Origin: Paenibacillus solani
GTDB taxonomy: Bacteria > Bacillota > Bacilli > Paenibacillales > Paenibacillaceae
DNA length: 64,000 bases
Direction of reading: 5' to 3'
NCBI RefSeq assembly: GCF_001277345.1
Contig: NZ_LIUT01000008.1
Location: 242,874 to 306,873, forward strand
Positions 8,544-17,726 of the stretch are shown piece by piece. Both the position numbers and the translations under genes were made by a program. Below the pieces are notes generated by a model. It saw nothing but the letters and a program-made list of their open reading frames with translations, was not told the origin of the DNA and did no database searches. Within the stretch, counting starts at the first letter, position 1; each line of letters begins with the position of its first letter.

Positions 8544-9350
8544 TTAAAATACAGTCAAACCGCTGCTTGCTTCGTACATCTCGAACACATCGGCAGGTTT
8601 TTTTCGTTCATGAATGAGCAGGTTTATAGCCTGAAGCATTCTTGACGGATCCTTATCTCCAAACACATTTCTTCCTGGACAGATCCCTTTGGCTCCAGCT
8701 AACATGGCAGCATGGATCTCCTCAAACCATTGCAGCTTGTCTGCGGCTTGGGTGCCACCTGCGATGAGAACAGGAATAGGGAAGGAACCCATGACATCAA
8801 GCAGAGAGCTTTGATCGCCAGGATACTCAACTTTGACCAAATCTCCCCCTAATTCACCTACCACCCTTACGGCATGGGCAATATGTTCTGCACGGCGCTG
8901 CTCTTGATGTACATTCACCATTGCAAGCAGCGGCATTCCCCATTTGTAAGCCTGATCGGAGAGCTGACCGAACTCTCTCAGCATGACAGCTTCCTCAGGA
9001 ACCCCGAAGTTGAGGTGAACGGATACGGCGGTGACTCCAAGCGAAAGGGCATGCTCCAGGCTCGTGATGATTTGCTTGAAGGTAGGGTCCTTGCTCATGG
9101 AGGTGGATGCCGACATGTGAAGAATAAACTCGGTGGGTGGGGCTGATAAGCCTGATCGCAATGCCCAGTACAAGGAGCCTTTGTGGCCGATAATTGCCTG
9201 TACTTGATTCTCACAAGCTTGTTCGACGAGATCAGGAATGTTTCGCAGTCCCTGGATAGGACCAAACGTTGTTCCGTGATCAATTGGAAGCATGATCGCT
9301 TTCCCTGTTTTGGGATGAAGAAGTTTGGACATTCGAATGATCTTATTCAT
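8544..9350 (-). CDS. DeoC/LacD-type aldolase, GriI/ADTH-synthase-like
   Basis: A 268-residue class I aldolase of the DeoC/LacD/FbaB group, closest in layout to 2-amino-3,7-dideoxyheptulosonate synthase (MJ0400) and GriI. These condense aspartate semialdehyde with a sugar-phosphate-type donor. Visible features are PIDHGTTFG (Asp24-His25-Gly26), the Schiff-base lysine in LVKVEYPG (Lys173), and the phosphate-binding GG and GRNVFG loops. An oddity is that the YPRG-type motif usual after the 'PLLAM' strand reads NVHQ here, so the usual tyrosine is absent. GGGGG lies 7 nt before the ATG at 9350. It is the first gene of the minus-strand operon. With the GriH-like enzyme it forms the two-step module for a 3-amino-4-hydroxybenzoate-like acid. 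Confidence 0.82.
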   Translation of the reverse strand: MNKIIRMSKLLHPKTGKAIMLPIDHGTTFGPIQGLRNIPDLVEQACENQVQAIIGHKGSLYWALRSGLSAPPTEFILHMSASTSMSKDPTFKQIITSLEHALSLGVTAVSVHLNFGVPEEAVMLREFGQLSDQAYKWGMPLLAMVNVHQEQRRAEHIAHAVRVVGELGGDLVKVEYPGDQSSLLDVMGSFPIPVLIAGGTQAADKLQWFEEIHAAMLAGAKGICPGRNVFGDKDPSRMLQAINLLIHERKKPADVFEMYEASSGLTVF

Positions 9351-9813
9351 GGTTCGCCCCCTTCAGGAGAGAAAAATATGGATACAACCCCATTTGATTA
9401 CAGAAAATGGTACAGTATTTTTAAATTGATAGGAAGAGGGTTAATTTGTAAAAAAATGAAATGATATATCGAAATAACAAGAAATTAAGTAAAAATTGGA
9501 TATTTATTGTATTTTTAATAAAATCGTCACAAAATTAATGCTTTAAATTGTAAATATATGTAATATAAGAAGAGGCGTAGGATTTTTCTCTCTCCATAGA
9601 TTCATGGAGCTGTTACATAAGTGAGTAAGGTGCTAGCGTAAAATGCCCAATTATGAGTTAGAACGTAGAGGAATAATCCCAGGAATTGGGGCACTTGGGT
9701 CTACTATTCTATTAGGATTGGAGAAATTAAACATATTTAGAGGGAAAATCCGTTCTGATATGGAATGTTGTTTACAATAATAAACTTATTTTAGCCGAAC
9801 GAGGTGTCGATCT
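9351..9813. other. Divergent intergenic region, AT-rich
   Basis: About 460 bases between the head of the aromatic operon (leftward) and the GGDEF-EAL gene (rightward). The part from about 9400 to 9560 is strongly AT-rich compared with the flanks. It must hold the operon promoter on the minus strand, but no -35/-10 pair could be assigned with confidence. A TACAAT box at 9773-9778 could serve the rightward gene, without a good -35. No known riboswitch pattern was recognised. Confidence 0.4.
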
Positions 9814-11619
9814 ATGAAATTGCCGAAGGTTTGGACAAAGCGCCTTATGCATCTCACGCCAAATATCGTTATCATGTTCTCAACAATCACTCTTTCCATG
9901 AATTTGATTAAAGATGTTAACAGTTCGCTTGGCCTGGCCTACGCCCTCATCTTCGTTGGTTTTATCTTTACATCGATTCTTGTCAGACCGATATCGCTCA
10001 AATATGTGCTGGCCGGTGTCGCTTTTTTTGCATTCTTTAACGCACTCCCGGAATTATCTTTTGATAGGCTGATCGGGGTTATGAACCTATCGCTGATTCT
10101 GCTCGCATTCCTCCTGCCATCACCTCTACCGTTATACCTAGTCGCAGGATATTTAATTTATTTCACACTATCTTATTCTCTCAAAGAGTCGATGGAGATG
10201 ATTCGTCCGATTGTAATCGGTATCATTGTGAATTCGGTCCTTTATTCTTTACTGGCATTTTACTTCCGGAACCTGGAGAAAGAGAACGAGGTTAATGTAG
10301 AGTTGAATACAAAACTTAACCAAGCTTTCGGCAAGCTGGAGCATATTGCTTACTATGATACGCTCACCAGATTACCAAATCGCGAATTGCTCAAGCAGCG
10401 GATGATAGAGGAGATGTCCGGCGAAGCGCAGATGGCTGTTCTGTTTCTTGATCTTGACCATTTTAAGAACGTTAACGATATGATGGGCCATAATGCAGGG
10501 GATCAGATGCTGCGGGACGTTGCCAGTCTTCTGCGCGAAACGGTTGGCCATGTCTGCTTCATTTCCCGTTATGCGGGTGACGAGTTCGTACTGATCATGC
10601 GCTTCCAGCAGGAGGAAGAGATTGAAGAGCTGGCGGGAAGGCTGCTGCATGCGTTTCGGACCCCATTTCAGATTGACCAGAAACAGATTTATTCGACGCT
10701 GAGTATCGGGATCAGTCTGCATCCGAAGGATGCAAGTGATGCCGAAACGCTGATTCAGTACGCTGACAAAGCGATGTACAGTGTTAAGAGCGGAGAAAAG
10801 AACGGATTTCGATTTTTCTCGGCCATCCGGAGCGAGGAGCTTCTGCGTCAAGTCAAGTTGGAAAACGATCTGCGGAGCGCATTGACCAAGAAGGAGTTTA
10901 GCGTTCATTATCAGCCATTGGTGGAAATGAACACGAGGAGAATCCGGGGAGTGGAAGCACTGCTGCGTTGGACACATCCGGAGCTTGGGCAGATTTCGCC
11001 ATCCGTATTCATTCCACTGGCTGAGCATACCGGAGCCATCGTTGAGCTGGGTGAATGGGTTCTTAGCGAGGCATGCAGGCAGGTGAAGAGCTGGCAGAGA
11101 GCTGGAAACCCCGACCTTACATTAGCTGTCAATATCTCGATCCGTCAGTTTAAGTCGCCTAAATTTGCTTCAAGAGTGTTACGTATCTTAGAAGAGACAG
11201 ACTTTGAGCCCGCTCTTCTGGAGCTGGAGGTTACGGAAAGTATGGTGCAGAATCTGAATGAATCGATTACGATTCTCGGAGAACTCAAGCGTCAAGGTGT
11301 GAAAATATCAATCGACGATTTTGGAACGGGGTACTCCTCCCTGAGCGTCTTGCGGCATATGCCTGTAGACTTTCTTAAGATCGACCGTTCGTTTACACGG
11401 GAATTGACGACGGCTGTTCCTGCTGCTTCGATCGTCAAGCTTATCATTGATATTGGACATAGCATGAATCTGCAGGTCATCTGCGAAGGCATCGAAATTC
11501 AAGAGGAGTTCGATATGCTACGGCAATATGGCTGCCAGATCGGACAAGGCTATTACTTTTACCGGCCCTCCTCTCCAGAGGAGATAGAGCTTCTGCTTAG
11601 TCGCAGAACCTCTGCATGA
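9814..11619 (+). CDS. Membrane GGDEF-EAL cyclic-di-GMP protein
   Basis: A 601-residue protein. About six hydrophobic segments (residues 10-155) are followed by a GGDEF domain (about 180-335) and an EAL domain (about 345-590). The cyclase signature reads AGDEF, a variant still found in active cyclases, with the preceding Asp-rich LDLDHFKNVND intact. The phosphodiesterase half has GVEALLRW (about 378-385), SIDDFGTGYSSL and LKIDRSF, so it looks catalytically complete. It may make or break cyclic-di-GMP at the membrane. Its location shortly before a polysaccharide synthase with a PilZ-like tail suggests that it sets the signal level for that synthase. The two are not in one operon, because a terminator lies between them. 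Confidence 0.92.
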   Translation: MKLPKVWTKRLMHLTPNIVIMFSTITLSMNLIKDVNSSLGLAYALIFVGFIFTSILVRPISLKYVLAGVAFFAFFNALPELSFDRLIGVMNLSLILLAFLLPSPLPLYLVAGYLIYFTLSYSLKESMEMIRPIVIGIIVNSVLYSLLAFYFRNLEKENEVNVELNTKLNQAFGKLEHIAYYDTLTRLPNRELLKQRMIEEMSGEAQMAVLFLDLDHFKNVNDMMGHNAGDQMLRDVASLLRETVGHVCFISRYAGDEFVLIMRFQQEEEIEELAGRLLHAFRTPFQIDQKQIYSTLSIGISLHPKDASDAETLIQYADKAMYSVKSGEKNGFRFFSAIRSEELLRQVKLENDLRSALTKKEFSVHYQPLVEMNTRRIRGVEALLRWTHPELGQISPSVFIPLAEHTGAIVELGEWVLSEACRQVKSWQRAGNPDLTLAVNISIRQFKSPKFASRVLRILEETDFEPALLELEVTESMVQNLNESITILGELKRQGVKISIDDFGTGYSSLSVLRHMPVDFLKIDRSFTRELTTAVPAASIVKLIIDIGHSMNLQVICEGIEIQEEFDMLRQYGCQIGQGYYFYRPSSPEEIELLLSRRTSA

Positions 11620-11707
11620 CTAGGAAATTGGCCATACCCATATGTGGGTGCTGCGAGACGGTATACCCTCCTCTATAGGCAAGGCACAAAGTGGCTGTTA
11701 TATAGAA

Positions 11708-11742
11708 GCGTCAAGAACAGTTCCATGTTTTTGACGCTTTTT
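11708..11742 (+). terminator. Rho-independent terminator after GGDEF-EAL gene
   Basis: GCGTCAAGAACA pairs with TGTTTTTGACGC (one G-T pair, 6-nt loop) and is followed by TTTTT. It closes the GGDEF-EAL transcript. Confidence 0.85.
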
Positions 11743-11820
11743 GCTTTGGATTATCATCTTGGAAGGGACATTAGCGGCATCTGTTTTGAATAAAAAACTA
11801 ACACTAAGGAGTGTTGACCT

Positions 11821-12175
11821 TTGATCACTATATTTGAGGAACAGCGTAAAGGAGCTATTGCGCACACAATCGAGCATGCTCAGGCATCGCTTGGGAAGTG
11901 TCTGGAAGTCATCGAACGAACGGATGGTCTTACAAGCAGTCAGTTACGATTCAGTACAAAGATAATCTAATCATGATTGGGGCGGCAGCTGCGAGTTTAT
12001 CGTTACGGTTGGCCCGCAGGAGGAAGAGGATGAATTTGTTGAGCTCACTGTAGGTGGCCAAGCTTGTGAATTTCCCCAGATGTATGTTGTAAACCTTGAG
12101 CTTGTTAAATACGAAATTTTCCAATTAATAGAAGATTCGCCCTCCGAACTAGATTGGGAAATCATTCATAAATAA
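11821..12175 (+). pseudogene. Frameshifted Imm1-like immunity protein gene
   Basis: Coding similarity runs through three frames. A TTG start at 11821, with AAGGAG 9 nt ahead, opens a 49-codon frame that stops at 11968-11970. The sequence VTIQYKDNLIMIG reads in the third frame. From about 11982 a second frame gives CEFIVTVGPQEEEDEF, then VELTVGGQACEFPQMYVV, ending at TAA 12173-12175. Joined together they resemble Imm1-type immunity proteins, with the family's beta-rich core and a VGGQ...FP..YVV block. Two indels would be needed to restore it, so it is a decayed gene or contains sequencing errors. No partner toxin gene is seen nearby. Confidence 0.6.
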
Positions 12176-12247
12176 TAGATGAAATATAAGTCCCGCCATT
12201 CCTCATTTATGTAGTCCCATTCTACTATTATTTGCTAATGTTTCTCG

Positions 12248-12276
12248 TTTACTATCTATTAATTCGGTGTTATACT
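12248..12276 (+). promoter_or_regulatory. Candidate sigma-A promoter of the polysaccharide operon
   Basis: TTTACT (12248-12253) and TATACT (12271-12276) are separated by 17 bp. They lie 55 bp before the first gene of the three-gene operon. Four of six -35 bases and five of six -10 bases match consensus. Confidence 0.5.
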
Positions 12277-12330
12277 CACAATATTCCAGGGGAATTTTAG
12301 CGAAAATATAAAGAATTGGGGCTTATTAGG

Positions 12331-13419
12331 ATGATTATGGGGAAACAAAGCGAAACCATTATCCTTATTCCATCGCTTGAGCCAGATGAAAGACTATTGA
12401 CCTATGTGCAGCAATTGCAAGAATACGGTCTAATGGATATCGTCATCGTAGACGACGGCTCTGGGGAGAAGTACCAGCCAATTTTTGAGGAGCTCCAAGA
12501 GAATGGTTGTGTTCTGCTGCGTCATACGGAAAACAGGGGAAAAGGCGAGGCGCTCAAGACCGGTTTTCAGTATATCGAACAGCACTATCCGGAGGTCTCC
12601 TCCGTGGTGACTGCAGATTCGGACGGGCAGCACGCAGCAGAGGATGTATACCGGCTTGCCGAAGAAGCCAGGCTCCATCCTGATGCACTCGTTCTCGGGG
12701 TAAGGAACTTCAGCGAGGGAGGAATACCGCCCAAGTCTTTGCTGGGCAATCGGATTACCTCCATTTTTTTTGCCATGCTGTACGGCAAGCGGTTATCGGA
12801 TACCCAGACAGGGCTTCGAGCCTTCGGTTCCCGGCTGCTTGGATTTATGCAAGGTGTTCGCGGCTCCCGGTTTGAGTACGAGCTGCAGATGCTCATCTCC
12901 TGTATTCAGTCCAGCATACCCATTCATACGCTGCCGATTCAAGTGATATATGAGAATGGAAATGCGGGGACCCATTTTAAAGCGATCCGGGACAGTGCCC
13001 GCGTGATGAATGTCCTATTCTCCAACTTTCTACGGTTTATATCCTCTTCGGTTGCCAGTGCGGTCGTCGATTTAGGCATCGCATGGTTTTTGATCGATTT
13101 CTTGCGGCCATTCTTGGGCCAACAGGATTATCTCAGAATTCTGCTAGCAACGGTGATTGCAAGGATCGTATCCATCATGGTCAACTATTTGCTGAATAAG
13201 AACTTTGTCTTCAAGAAAGAAAATAGCCCGGGAACGCTTTGGCGCTATTTGGCGCTGTGCGCGCTCGTGATCCTGTTATCCAGCACCGGGGTATACTTGA
13301 TTCATACATATCTATTCTTAGATGAGAAGATAGCGAAATTCGTCTGTGATGCCTTGCTGTTTCTGCTCAGTTTCCAGATGCAGCGGCGGTGGGTCTTTGC
13401 AGCAAGGAGGCAGAGGTAA
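12331..13419 (+). CDS. GT2 glycosyltransferase fused to GtrA-like membrane domain
   Basis: A two-domain protein of about 362 residues. The N-terminal half is a DPM1-type family 2 glycosyltransferase, with IVIVDDGSG, a NRGKGEAL loop and the metal-binding ADSDGQH. The C-terminal 130 residues are a four-helix GtrA-like membrane domain ending in the typical NYLLNKNFVFKK and MQRRWVFA motifs. It probably makes or flips a polyprenyl-phosphate-sugar donor. The open frame extends to TTG at 12316, but GGGG at 12318-12321 better suits the ATG at 12331 (a further ATG lies at 12337). Its stop is 2 nt before the start of the synthase gene, so translation is probably coupled. It is likely to supply or modify sugar for the same polymer. 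Confidence 0.85.
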   Translation: MIMGKQSETIILIPSLEPDERLLTYVQQLQEYGLMDIVIVDDGSGEKYQPIFEELQENGCVLLRHTENRGKGEALKTGFQYIEQHYPEVSSVVTADSDGQHAAEDVYRLAEEARLHPDALVLGVRNFSEGGIPPKSLLGNRITSIFFAMLYGKRLSDTQTGLRAFGSRLLGFMQGVRGSRFEYELQMLISCIQSSIPIHTLPIQVIYENGNAGTHFKAIRDSARVMNVLFSNFLRFISSSVASAVVDLGIAWFLIDFLRPFLGQQDYLRILLATVIARIVSIMVNYLLNKNFVFKKENSPGTLWRYLALCALVILLSSTGVYLIHTYLFLDEKIAKFVCDALLFLLSFQMQRRWVFAARRQR

Positions 13420-13421
13420 TA

Positions 13422-15713
13422 GTGCAAAACGAAAAGCGGCAAAATGTTCTGTTTGTCGTCACGATGATCCTCATGTCGATCTATTTGTTATGGCGCATGA
13501 TTTTTACGCTGCCATGGGATCAAGGTTTTCTGAATATCCTGTTTGGTATCCTGCTGGTCGTGGCCGAAACGGTAACGGTGCTGACTACCTTTGAATTATT
13601 TCTCCAGAAGATGCAGAAGGAGCGCACCCAGCTCCCCTTTCCCACCATTCCTCCGGAGCATTATCCGGATGTGGATGTGTTCATTGCCACGCACAATGAG
13701 CCGGTTGATCTGCTGTACAAAACCGTAAATGCCTGTACGTTCATGGATTATCCAGACAAGCAGAAGGTTCATATCTATCTGTGTGACGATGGCGGACGGC
13801 CCGAGGTTGAAGAGCTTGCCAGACAGTTCGGTGTCGGATATTTGGGCTTCCCCGGAAATAAGGAGGCCAAGTCCGGCAATCTGAATAACGCACTGAGCAA
13901 AACTTCTTCTCCACTCATCGCGACATTTGATGCGGACATGATTCCGCAGCACACCTTTCTGATGAAGACCGTGCCGTATTTTCTGCTCTCTGAATTTATA
14001 GAGGAGAACGGGAGGTGGCGGCCCCGCCAAGAAGATGAATTGGACGACAAGCTCAAGCTGGGCCTAGTTCAGACACCCCAAAGCTTCTACAATCCGGATT
14101 TATTTCAATTCAACCTGTATGCAGAGCAGGAAATACCGAACGAGCAGGATTTTTTCTCAAGAGAGGTTAATATTCTGCGCAATGCCTCCAATGCCGTAGC
14201 TTACACGGGTAGCAACACGGTCATTTCACGGAAAGCGATGGAGGAGATCGAAGGTTTTCCGCTGAAAACGATCACCGAGGATTTTGAGACGAGCATCCGC
14301 TTGCAGCAAGCGGGCTATATTACTTATGCCACCCAGGAGGTTCAAGCCGCCGGGCTGACCACGACCACCATCAAGAGCATGATTAAGCAGCGTACCCGCT
14401 GGGCAAGGGGCATTATTCAAAGCTTGCAGAATACCCGTGCTATCTTCTCCAAGAAGCTTCCCGTCTGGACGAGAATTACTTACTTAAGCAGCTTCTTGTA
14501 TTGGTGGTCTTTTTTTAATCGCTTAATATTCATTCTAGCTCCTATTCTATTTGCACTATTTGACTTTCAAATTGTTAATACGAGCTTTTGGGAGATTTTA
14601 ATTTTCTGGCTTCCGTCCTATTTCTGCTACAGTATGTCGATGCGTTATCTGTCCAGCAATATTCGTAATCAGCGCTGGAGTCAAGTCATCGATACGATCT
14701 TTATGCCGTATTTGATTATGCCCGTCCTTCTTGAAACGCTCGGCATCCATGAAAGGAAATTCAAGGTTACCAATAAGAACAAGGGCACCGGCCGTCAGTG
14801 GATGTCCTCCTTGCTGTATGCAGTTCCGCATATTTTCCTGCTGGTGCTATCAGTTGCGGCAATTATCCGCTTTGTGGACGGCAAGTACGGCTTGGCATTG
14901 TTCTACAGCAGCATCATCATTTTCTGGCTGACCTATAACATGGTTGCATTATTCTACGCTTTATTCTTCATGGTCGGCCGCCGCGCATATCGTGAAACCG
15001 AGCGGATTCGGGCGCAGGAGGATGTAACCATCCACCACAAAGCCGGCAACATGCGCTACCAGGCCAAGACGGTTGATGTATCCGAGCAAGGCATTGCTCT
15101 GTATGTGTCATCTCCCATTTACCTGCCGCAGCAGACGACGGTTTCTTTGGTCGTGAAAACTGACCGCTACGAGGCGAATCTCGATGCAGTTATCGTCTAT
15201 GTGAAAAAGGACGGAAAGGGCTGGCGCTATTCTGCGAAGGTTCAGCCGGTAACGGAAACGGATAAACGCCAATACATGCAGATCATTTATGATCGCAAAC
15301 ACTCTTTGCCAGAGCAGATGAATCTATGGGATACCGCCTATGACGATATGCTTCGCAATGTGAAGAAGCGTATCGTTCAGCCTAGATCGGATCAGCGCAC
15401 AATGCCGCGTATTCCGCTCCAGCTTCCGGTTGTTTTCACAAACGGGGCCAGCTGTACGCTGTGCAGCTTTAATTACCGCTTCTTTTCCGTTACCGGCCTG
15501 CAAGGTGATATTTCAGCAGGAGCTGTGGTTACTTTTTATACAAAAAGTCAGATTGAAGTAGTATTGCAGCATACAGGAAAAACAGCGGCCGGTCGGGGCG
15601 AGGTGCTTCTCTCGGTTAAGAATATCGACGATATTGCGGAGCGGGGCCTGATCGATCAATTGTTGGATGATCTAAGCTATCCGCATTCTGAGAGTATCAC
15701 TAGAGAGGGTTAG
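13422..15713 (+). CDS. Cellulose-synthase-like membrane glycosyltransferase with PilZ-like tail
   Basis: A processive family 2 synthase of about 763 residues. Two N-terminal membrane segments precede the catalytic domain, which has CDDGGRPE (about residue 122), FDADMIP (about 168), ITEDFE (about 284) and QRTRWARG (about 322). That is the D,D,D,QxxRW set of cellulose/beta-glycan synthases. Further membrane helices follow. At residues about 525-620 a PilZ-like domain contains DVSEQG, the DxSxxG half of the c-di-GMP motif; the arginine-rich half is less clear. The frame opens earlier, at 13389, inside the upstream gene. The GTG at 13422, 11 nt after AAGGAGG and 2 nt after the upstream stop, is the better start. 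The polymer is unknown; cellulose-like or another beta-glycan is inference. Confidence 0.88.
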   Translation: MQNEKRQNVLFVVTMILMSIYLLWRMIFTLPWDQGFLNILFGILLVVAETVTVLTTFELFLQKMQKERTQLPFPTIPPEHYPDVDVFIATHNEPVDLLYKTVNACTFMDYPDKQKVHIYLCDDGGRPEVEELARQFGVGYLGFPGNKEAKSGNLNNALSKTSSPLIATFDADMIPQHTFLMKTVPYFLLSEFIEENGRWRPRQEDELDDKLKLGLVQTPQSFYNPDLFQFNLYAEQEIPNEQDFFSREVNILRNASNAVAYTGSNTVISRKAMEEIEGFPLKTITEDFETSIRLQQAGYITYATQEVQAAGLTTTTIKSMIKQRTRWARGIIQSLQNTRAIFSKKLPVWTRITYLSSFLYWWSFFNRLIFILAPILFALFDFQIVNTSFWEILIFWLPSYFCYSMSMRYLSSNIRNQRWSQVIDTIFMPYLIMPVLLETLGIHERKFKVTNKNKGTGRQWMSSLLYAVPHIFLLVLSVAAIIRFVDGKYGLALFYSSIIIFWLTYNMVALFYALFFMVGRRAYRETERIRAQEDVTIHHKAGNMRYQAKTVDVSEQGIALYVSSPIYLPQQTTVSLVVKTDRYEANLDAVIVYVKKDGKGWRYSAKVQPVTETDKRQYMQIIYDRKHSLPEQMNLWDTAYDDMLRNVKKRIVQPRSDQRTMPRIPLQLPVVFTNGASCTLCSFNYRFFSVTGLQGDISAGAVVTFYTKSQIEVVLQHTGKTAAGRGEVLLSVKNIDDIAERGLIDQLLDDLSYPHSESITREG

Positions 15714-15724
15714 GAGAGATCAAG

Positions 15725-17578
15725 ATGCTGATTATGCTTCAACTTGTGATGGGAATCTTATTGGTATTCTCCTTTCTGGGTTACTTGCTGCTTGTTCGGA
15801 AGGTACTCTCACTACCGTGGGAGTTTACGCCTGTATTCGTGTTCTCATCGATTGCTTGTATCGTTTTCTTTAGCGGTTTGGCAGGACAGCTCTATATAGG
15901 CAGCATGGTTGTCATGATTCTGGGCTTGCTTGCGTTTGCTGCGATGGTGTTTCTCTGGCTGCGCAAGGGAGCAGCCTTTCGTATTTCCTTTTCCCTATCT
16001 CAACTTTGTTTTCTGGCAGGAAGCATCATTTTTCTGCTGGTGCTGTTCCAGAACAAATTGACGCACTACGATAATTTTTCACACTGGGCGATCGTCTTGA
16101 AGCAGATGTTAAGCACGGATGCCTTTCCGACGCCGGATTCGAATCTGATTGATTTCAAGAATTATCCGCTGGGGATCTCGTCTTTTCTCTATTACGTCTG
16201 CCGATTTGCAGGGCATTCTCAGTCCATGATGCTATTGGCGCAAGGGCTGCTGATCTTCTCCTGTTTCTATGCCATGTTTGGTGTCGTAACCGAAAAAAGG
16301 CGCTTTCTTCTGTTTGCTTTTCTCGGATTAGGCCTTTCTACGCTTTCATTTTTCAATATTACGATCCGCATCAACAATCTGTTGGTGGACTTCTTGCTCC
16401 CAATTTATGCGCTGGCAATCATTGCAATCGTCCATCGGTATCGAGATGATATGAAGCGGGCATGTATCGTGGTTCTCCCACTAGCCGGGCTGCTGACAAT
16501 CATTAAGAGCACCGGTATTATTTTTGCGGCAATCGGCCTGATCTTCCTGGTGTATACCTGGTTGACCCATTGGAAGAAGCCCGGCTGGAAAGGTGCACTC
16601 GCTGTTGTCTTGACGCTTGGTGGCGCATTGCTTCCATACTTCGGCTGGAGCTGGCGGATGAAGACGGTATTTCAGGGGATCGAGAACAAATTCGATGTTT
16701 CAACCTCGGGTCTTCAGTTGGAAAAAACTCCTGAGCAAATGCGTGAAATTATATCACTGTTTCTAAAGTCCAGTATTGACCTTACAACACGGCCGGCGCT
16801 CGGGATTGTCATCTTCCAGGTCGTAGCGATTGCGGCTTCTGTATTTGTGGCCGTTGTGCTGAAGAAGAAATGGAATTTGTGGAAAGCGCTGATCGCCCTG
16901 GATGTCGTACTGGTGTTGTACTATACAGGGATACTGGGGCTATATCTCTACTCCATGCCGCTGGATGAGGCGATTTGGCTGGCAGGGTTCGAGCGGTATG
17001 CATCGAGTATTGTGGTGCTTTTTGCCGGCGGGCTGGTGCTTTGCGCTGCTGTAGATTTGGAGCGTTCCTTCTATTACAGGATCGGTGAAGTGCCCGACTA
17101 TCGCGCATTTAAGAGTGTCCAAACGAAAGGTTACTATCAAAAAGGAATTATAGCCTGCACCGCTATTGCCATCACCTTGCTGTTGTCGGAATACAACGGC
17201 ATTGTCTCTATTGCAAAAAGCTACAATACGACGCTACCGTATAAGATTCAGGCGGTTACCGGAGATCGGTGGTACAAAGGCGGCGAGGAGGATAACAGCA
17301 GGTATTTGTTCTACGCCTCGGACGCAGATATGCAGGTAACGAATTATTACATGCAGTATGTCGGGAAATATTTCTTGTATGCACCGCAGGTGGACGGGAT
17401 CGTTTTGTTCTATGAGGATAATATGGACAACCTCTTGAGCAGCTACGATTATCTGGTTGTCGTGGAGACCGATTCGGACGCGAAGCGCTTGTTGAAAAAG
17501 CATTATAACGTTGACATGCAGGAGGGTATCTACAAAATTACCCGTTTGGGGGATCAGATCAGTCTTGCGCTGCAATAA
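15725..17578 (+). CDS. Polytopic membrane protein, GT-C-like
   Basis: A 617-residue protein with about 12 or more hydrophobic segments and a short C-terminal soluble tail (from about residue 500). The first long loop holds the acidic motif THYDNFSHWA (about 115-124), which resembles the catalytic loop of GT-C glycosyltransferases that use lipid-linked sugars. No better family signature was seen. AGGAGA precedes the ATG, 11 bp after the synthase stop, so it belongs to the same operon. A role in decorating or exporting the polymer is inferred from context and topology. Confidence 0.7.
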   Translation: MLIMLQLVMGILLVFSFLGYLLLVRKVLSLPWEFTPVFVFSSIACIVFFSGLAGQLYIGSMVVMILGLLAFAAMVFLWLRKGAAFRISFSLSQLCFLAGSIIFLLVLFQNKLTHYDNFSHWAIVLKQMLSTDAFPTPDSNLIDFKNYPLGISSFLYYVCRFAGHSQSMMLLAQGLLIFSCFYAMFGVVTEKRRFLLFAFLGLGLSTLSFFNITIRINNLLVDFLLPIYALAIIAIVHRYRDDMKRACIVVLPLAGLLTIIKSTGIIFAAIGLIFLVYTWLTHWKKPGWKGALAVVLTLGGALLPYFGWSWRMKTVFQGIENKFDVSTSGLQLEKTPEQMREIISLFLKSSIDLTTRPALGIVIFQVVAIAASVFVAVVLKKKWNLWKALIALDVVLVLYYTGILGLYLYSMPLDEAIWLAGFERYASSIVVLFAGGLVLCAAVDLERSFYYRIGEVPDYRAFKSVQTKGYYQKGIIACTAIAITLLLSEYNGIVSIAKSYNTTLPYKIQAVTGDRWYKGGEEDNSRYLFYASDADMQVTNYYMQYVGKYFLYAPQVDGIVLFYEDNMDNLLSSYDYLVVVETDSDAKRLLKKHYNVDMQEGIYKITRLGDQISLALQ

Positions 17579-17685
17579 CGCTATGCTCCTAATAGAAGCC
17601 TGCCCCATCAGGGGATTGTCCCGAGAATAAAGAGGAGGCGGGTAGGCTGTGATTAGCTTGCATCTGCCGCTGAATATAAGTAACG

Positions 17686-17726
17686 ACAAACAACCTCTCT
17701 GTAAGCATACAGAGGGGTTGTTTGTT
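17686..17726 (+). terminator. Terminator of the polysaccharide operon
   Basis: A long stem, ACAAACAACCTCTCTGT with ACAGAGGGGTTGTTTGT (one G-T pair), a 6-nt loop and a short T-tail. Confidence 0.85.

Noticed and set aside
9600..9813. Possible cyclic-di-GMP riboswitch before the GGDEF-EAL gene
   Set aside because: No GEMM core motif was seen.
10568..10588. AGDEF instead of GGDEF read as a dead cyclase
   Set aside because: AGDEF variants can be active and the other metal-binding aspartates are present, so loss of activity cannot be claimed.
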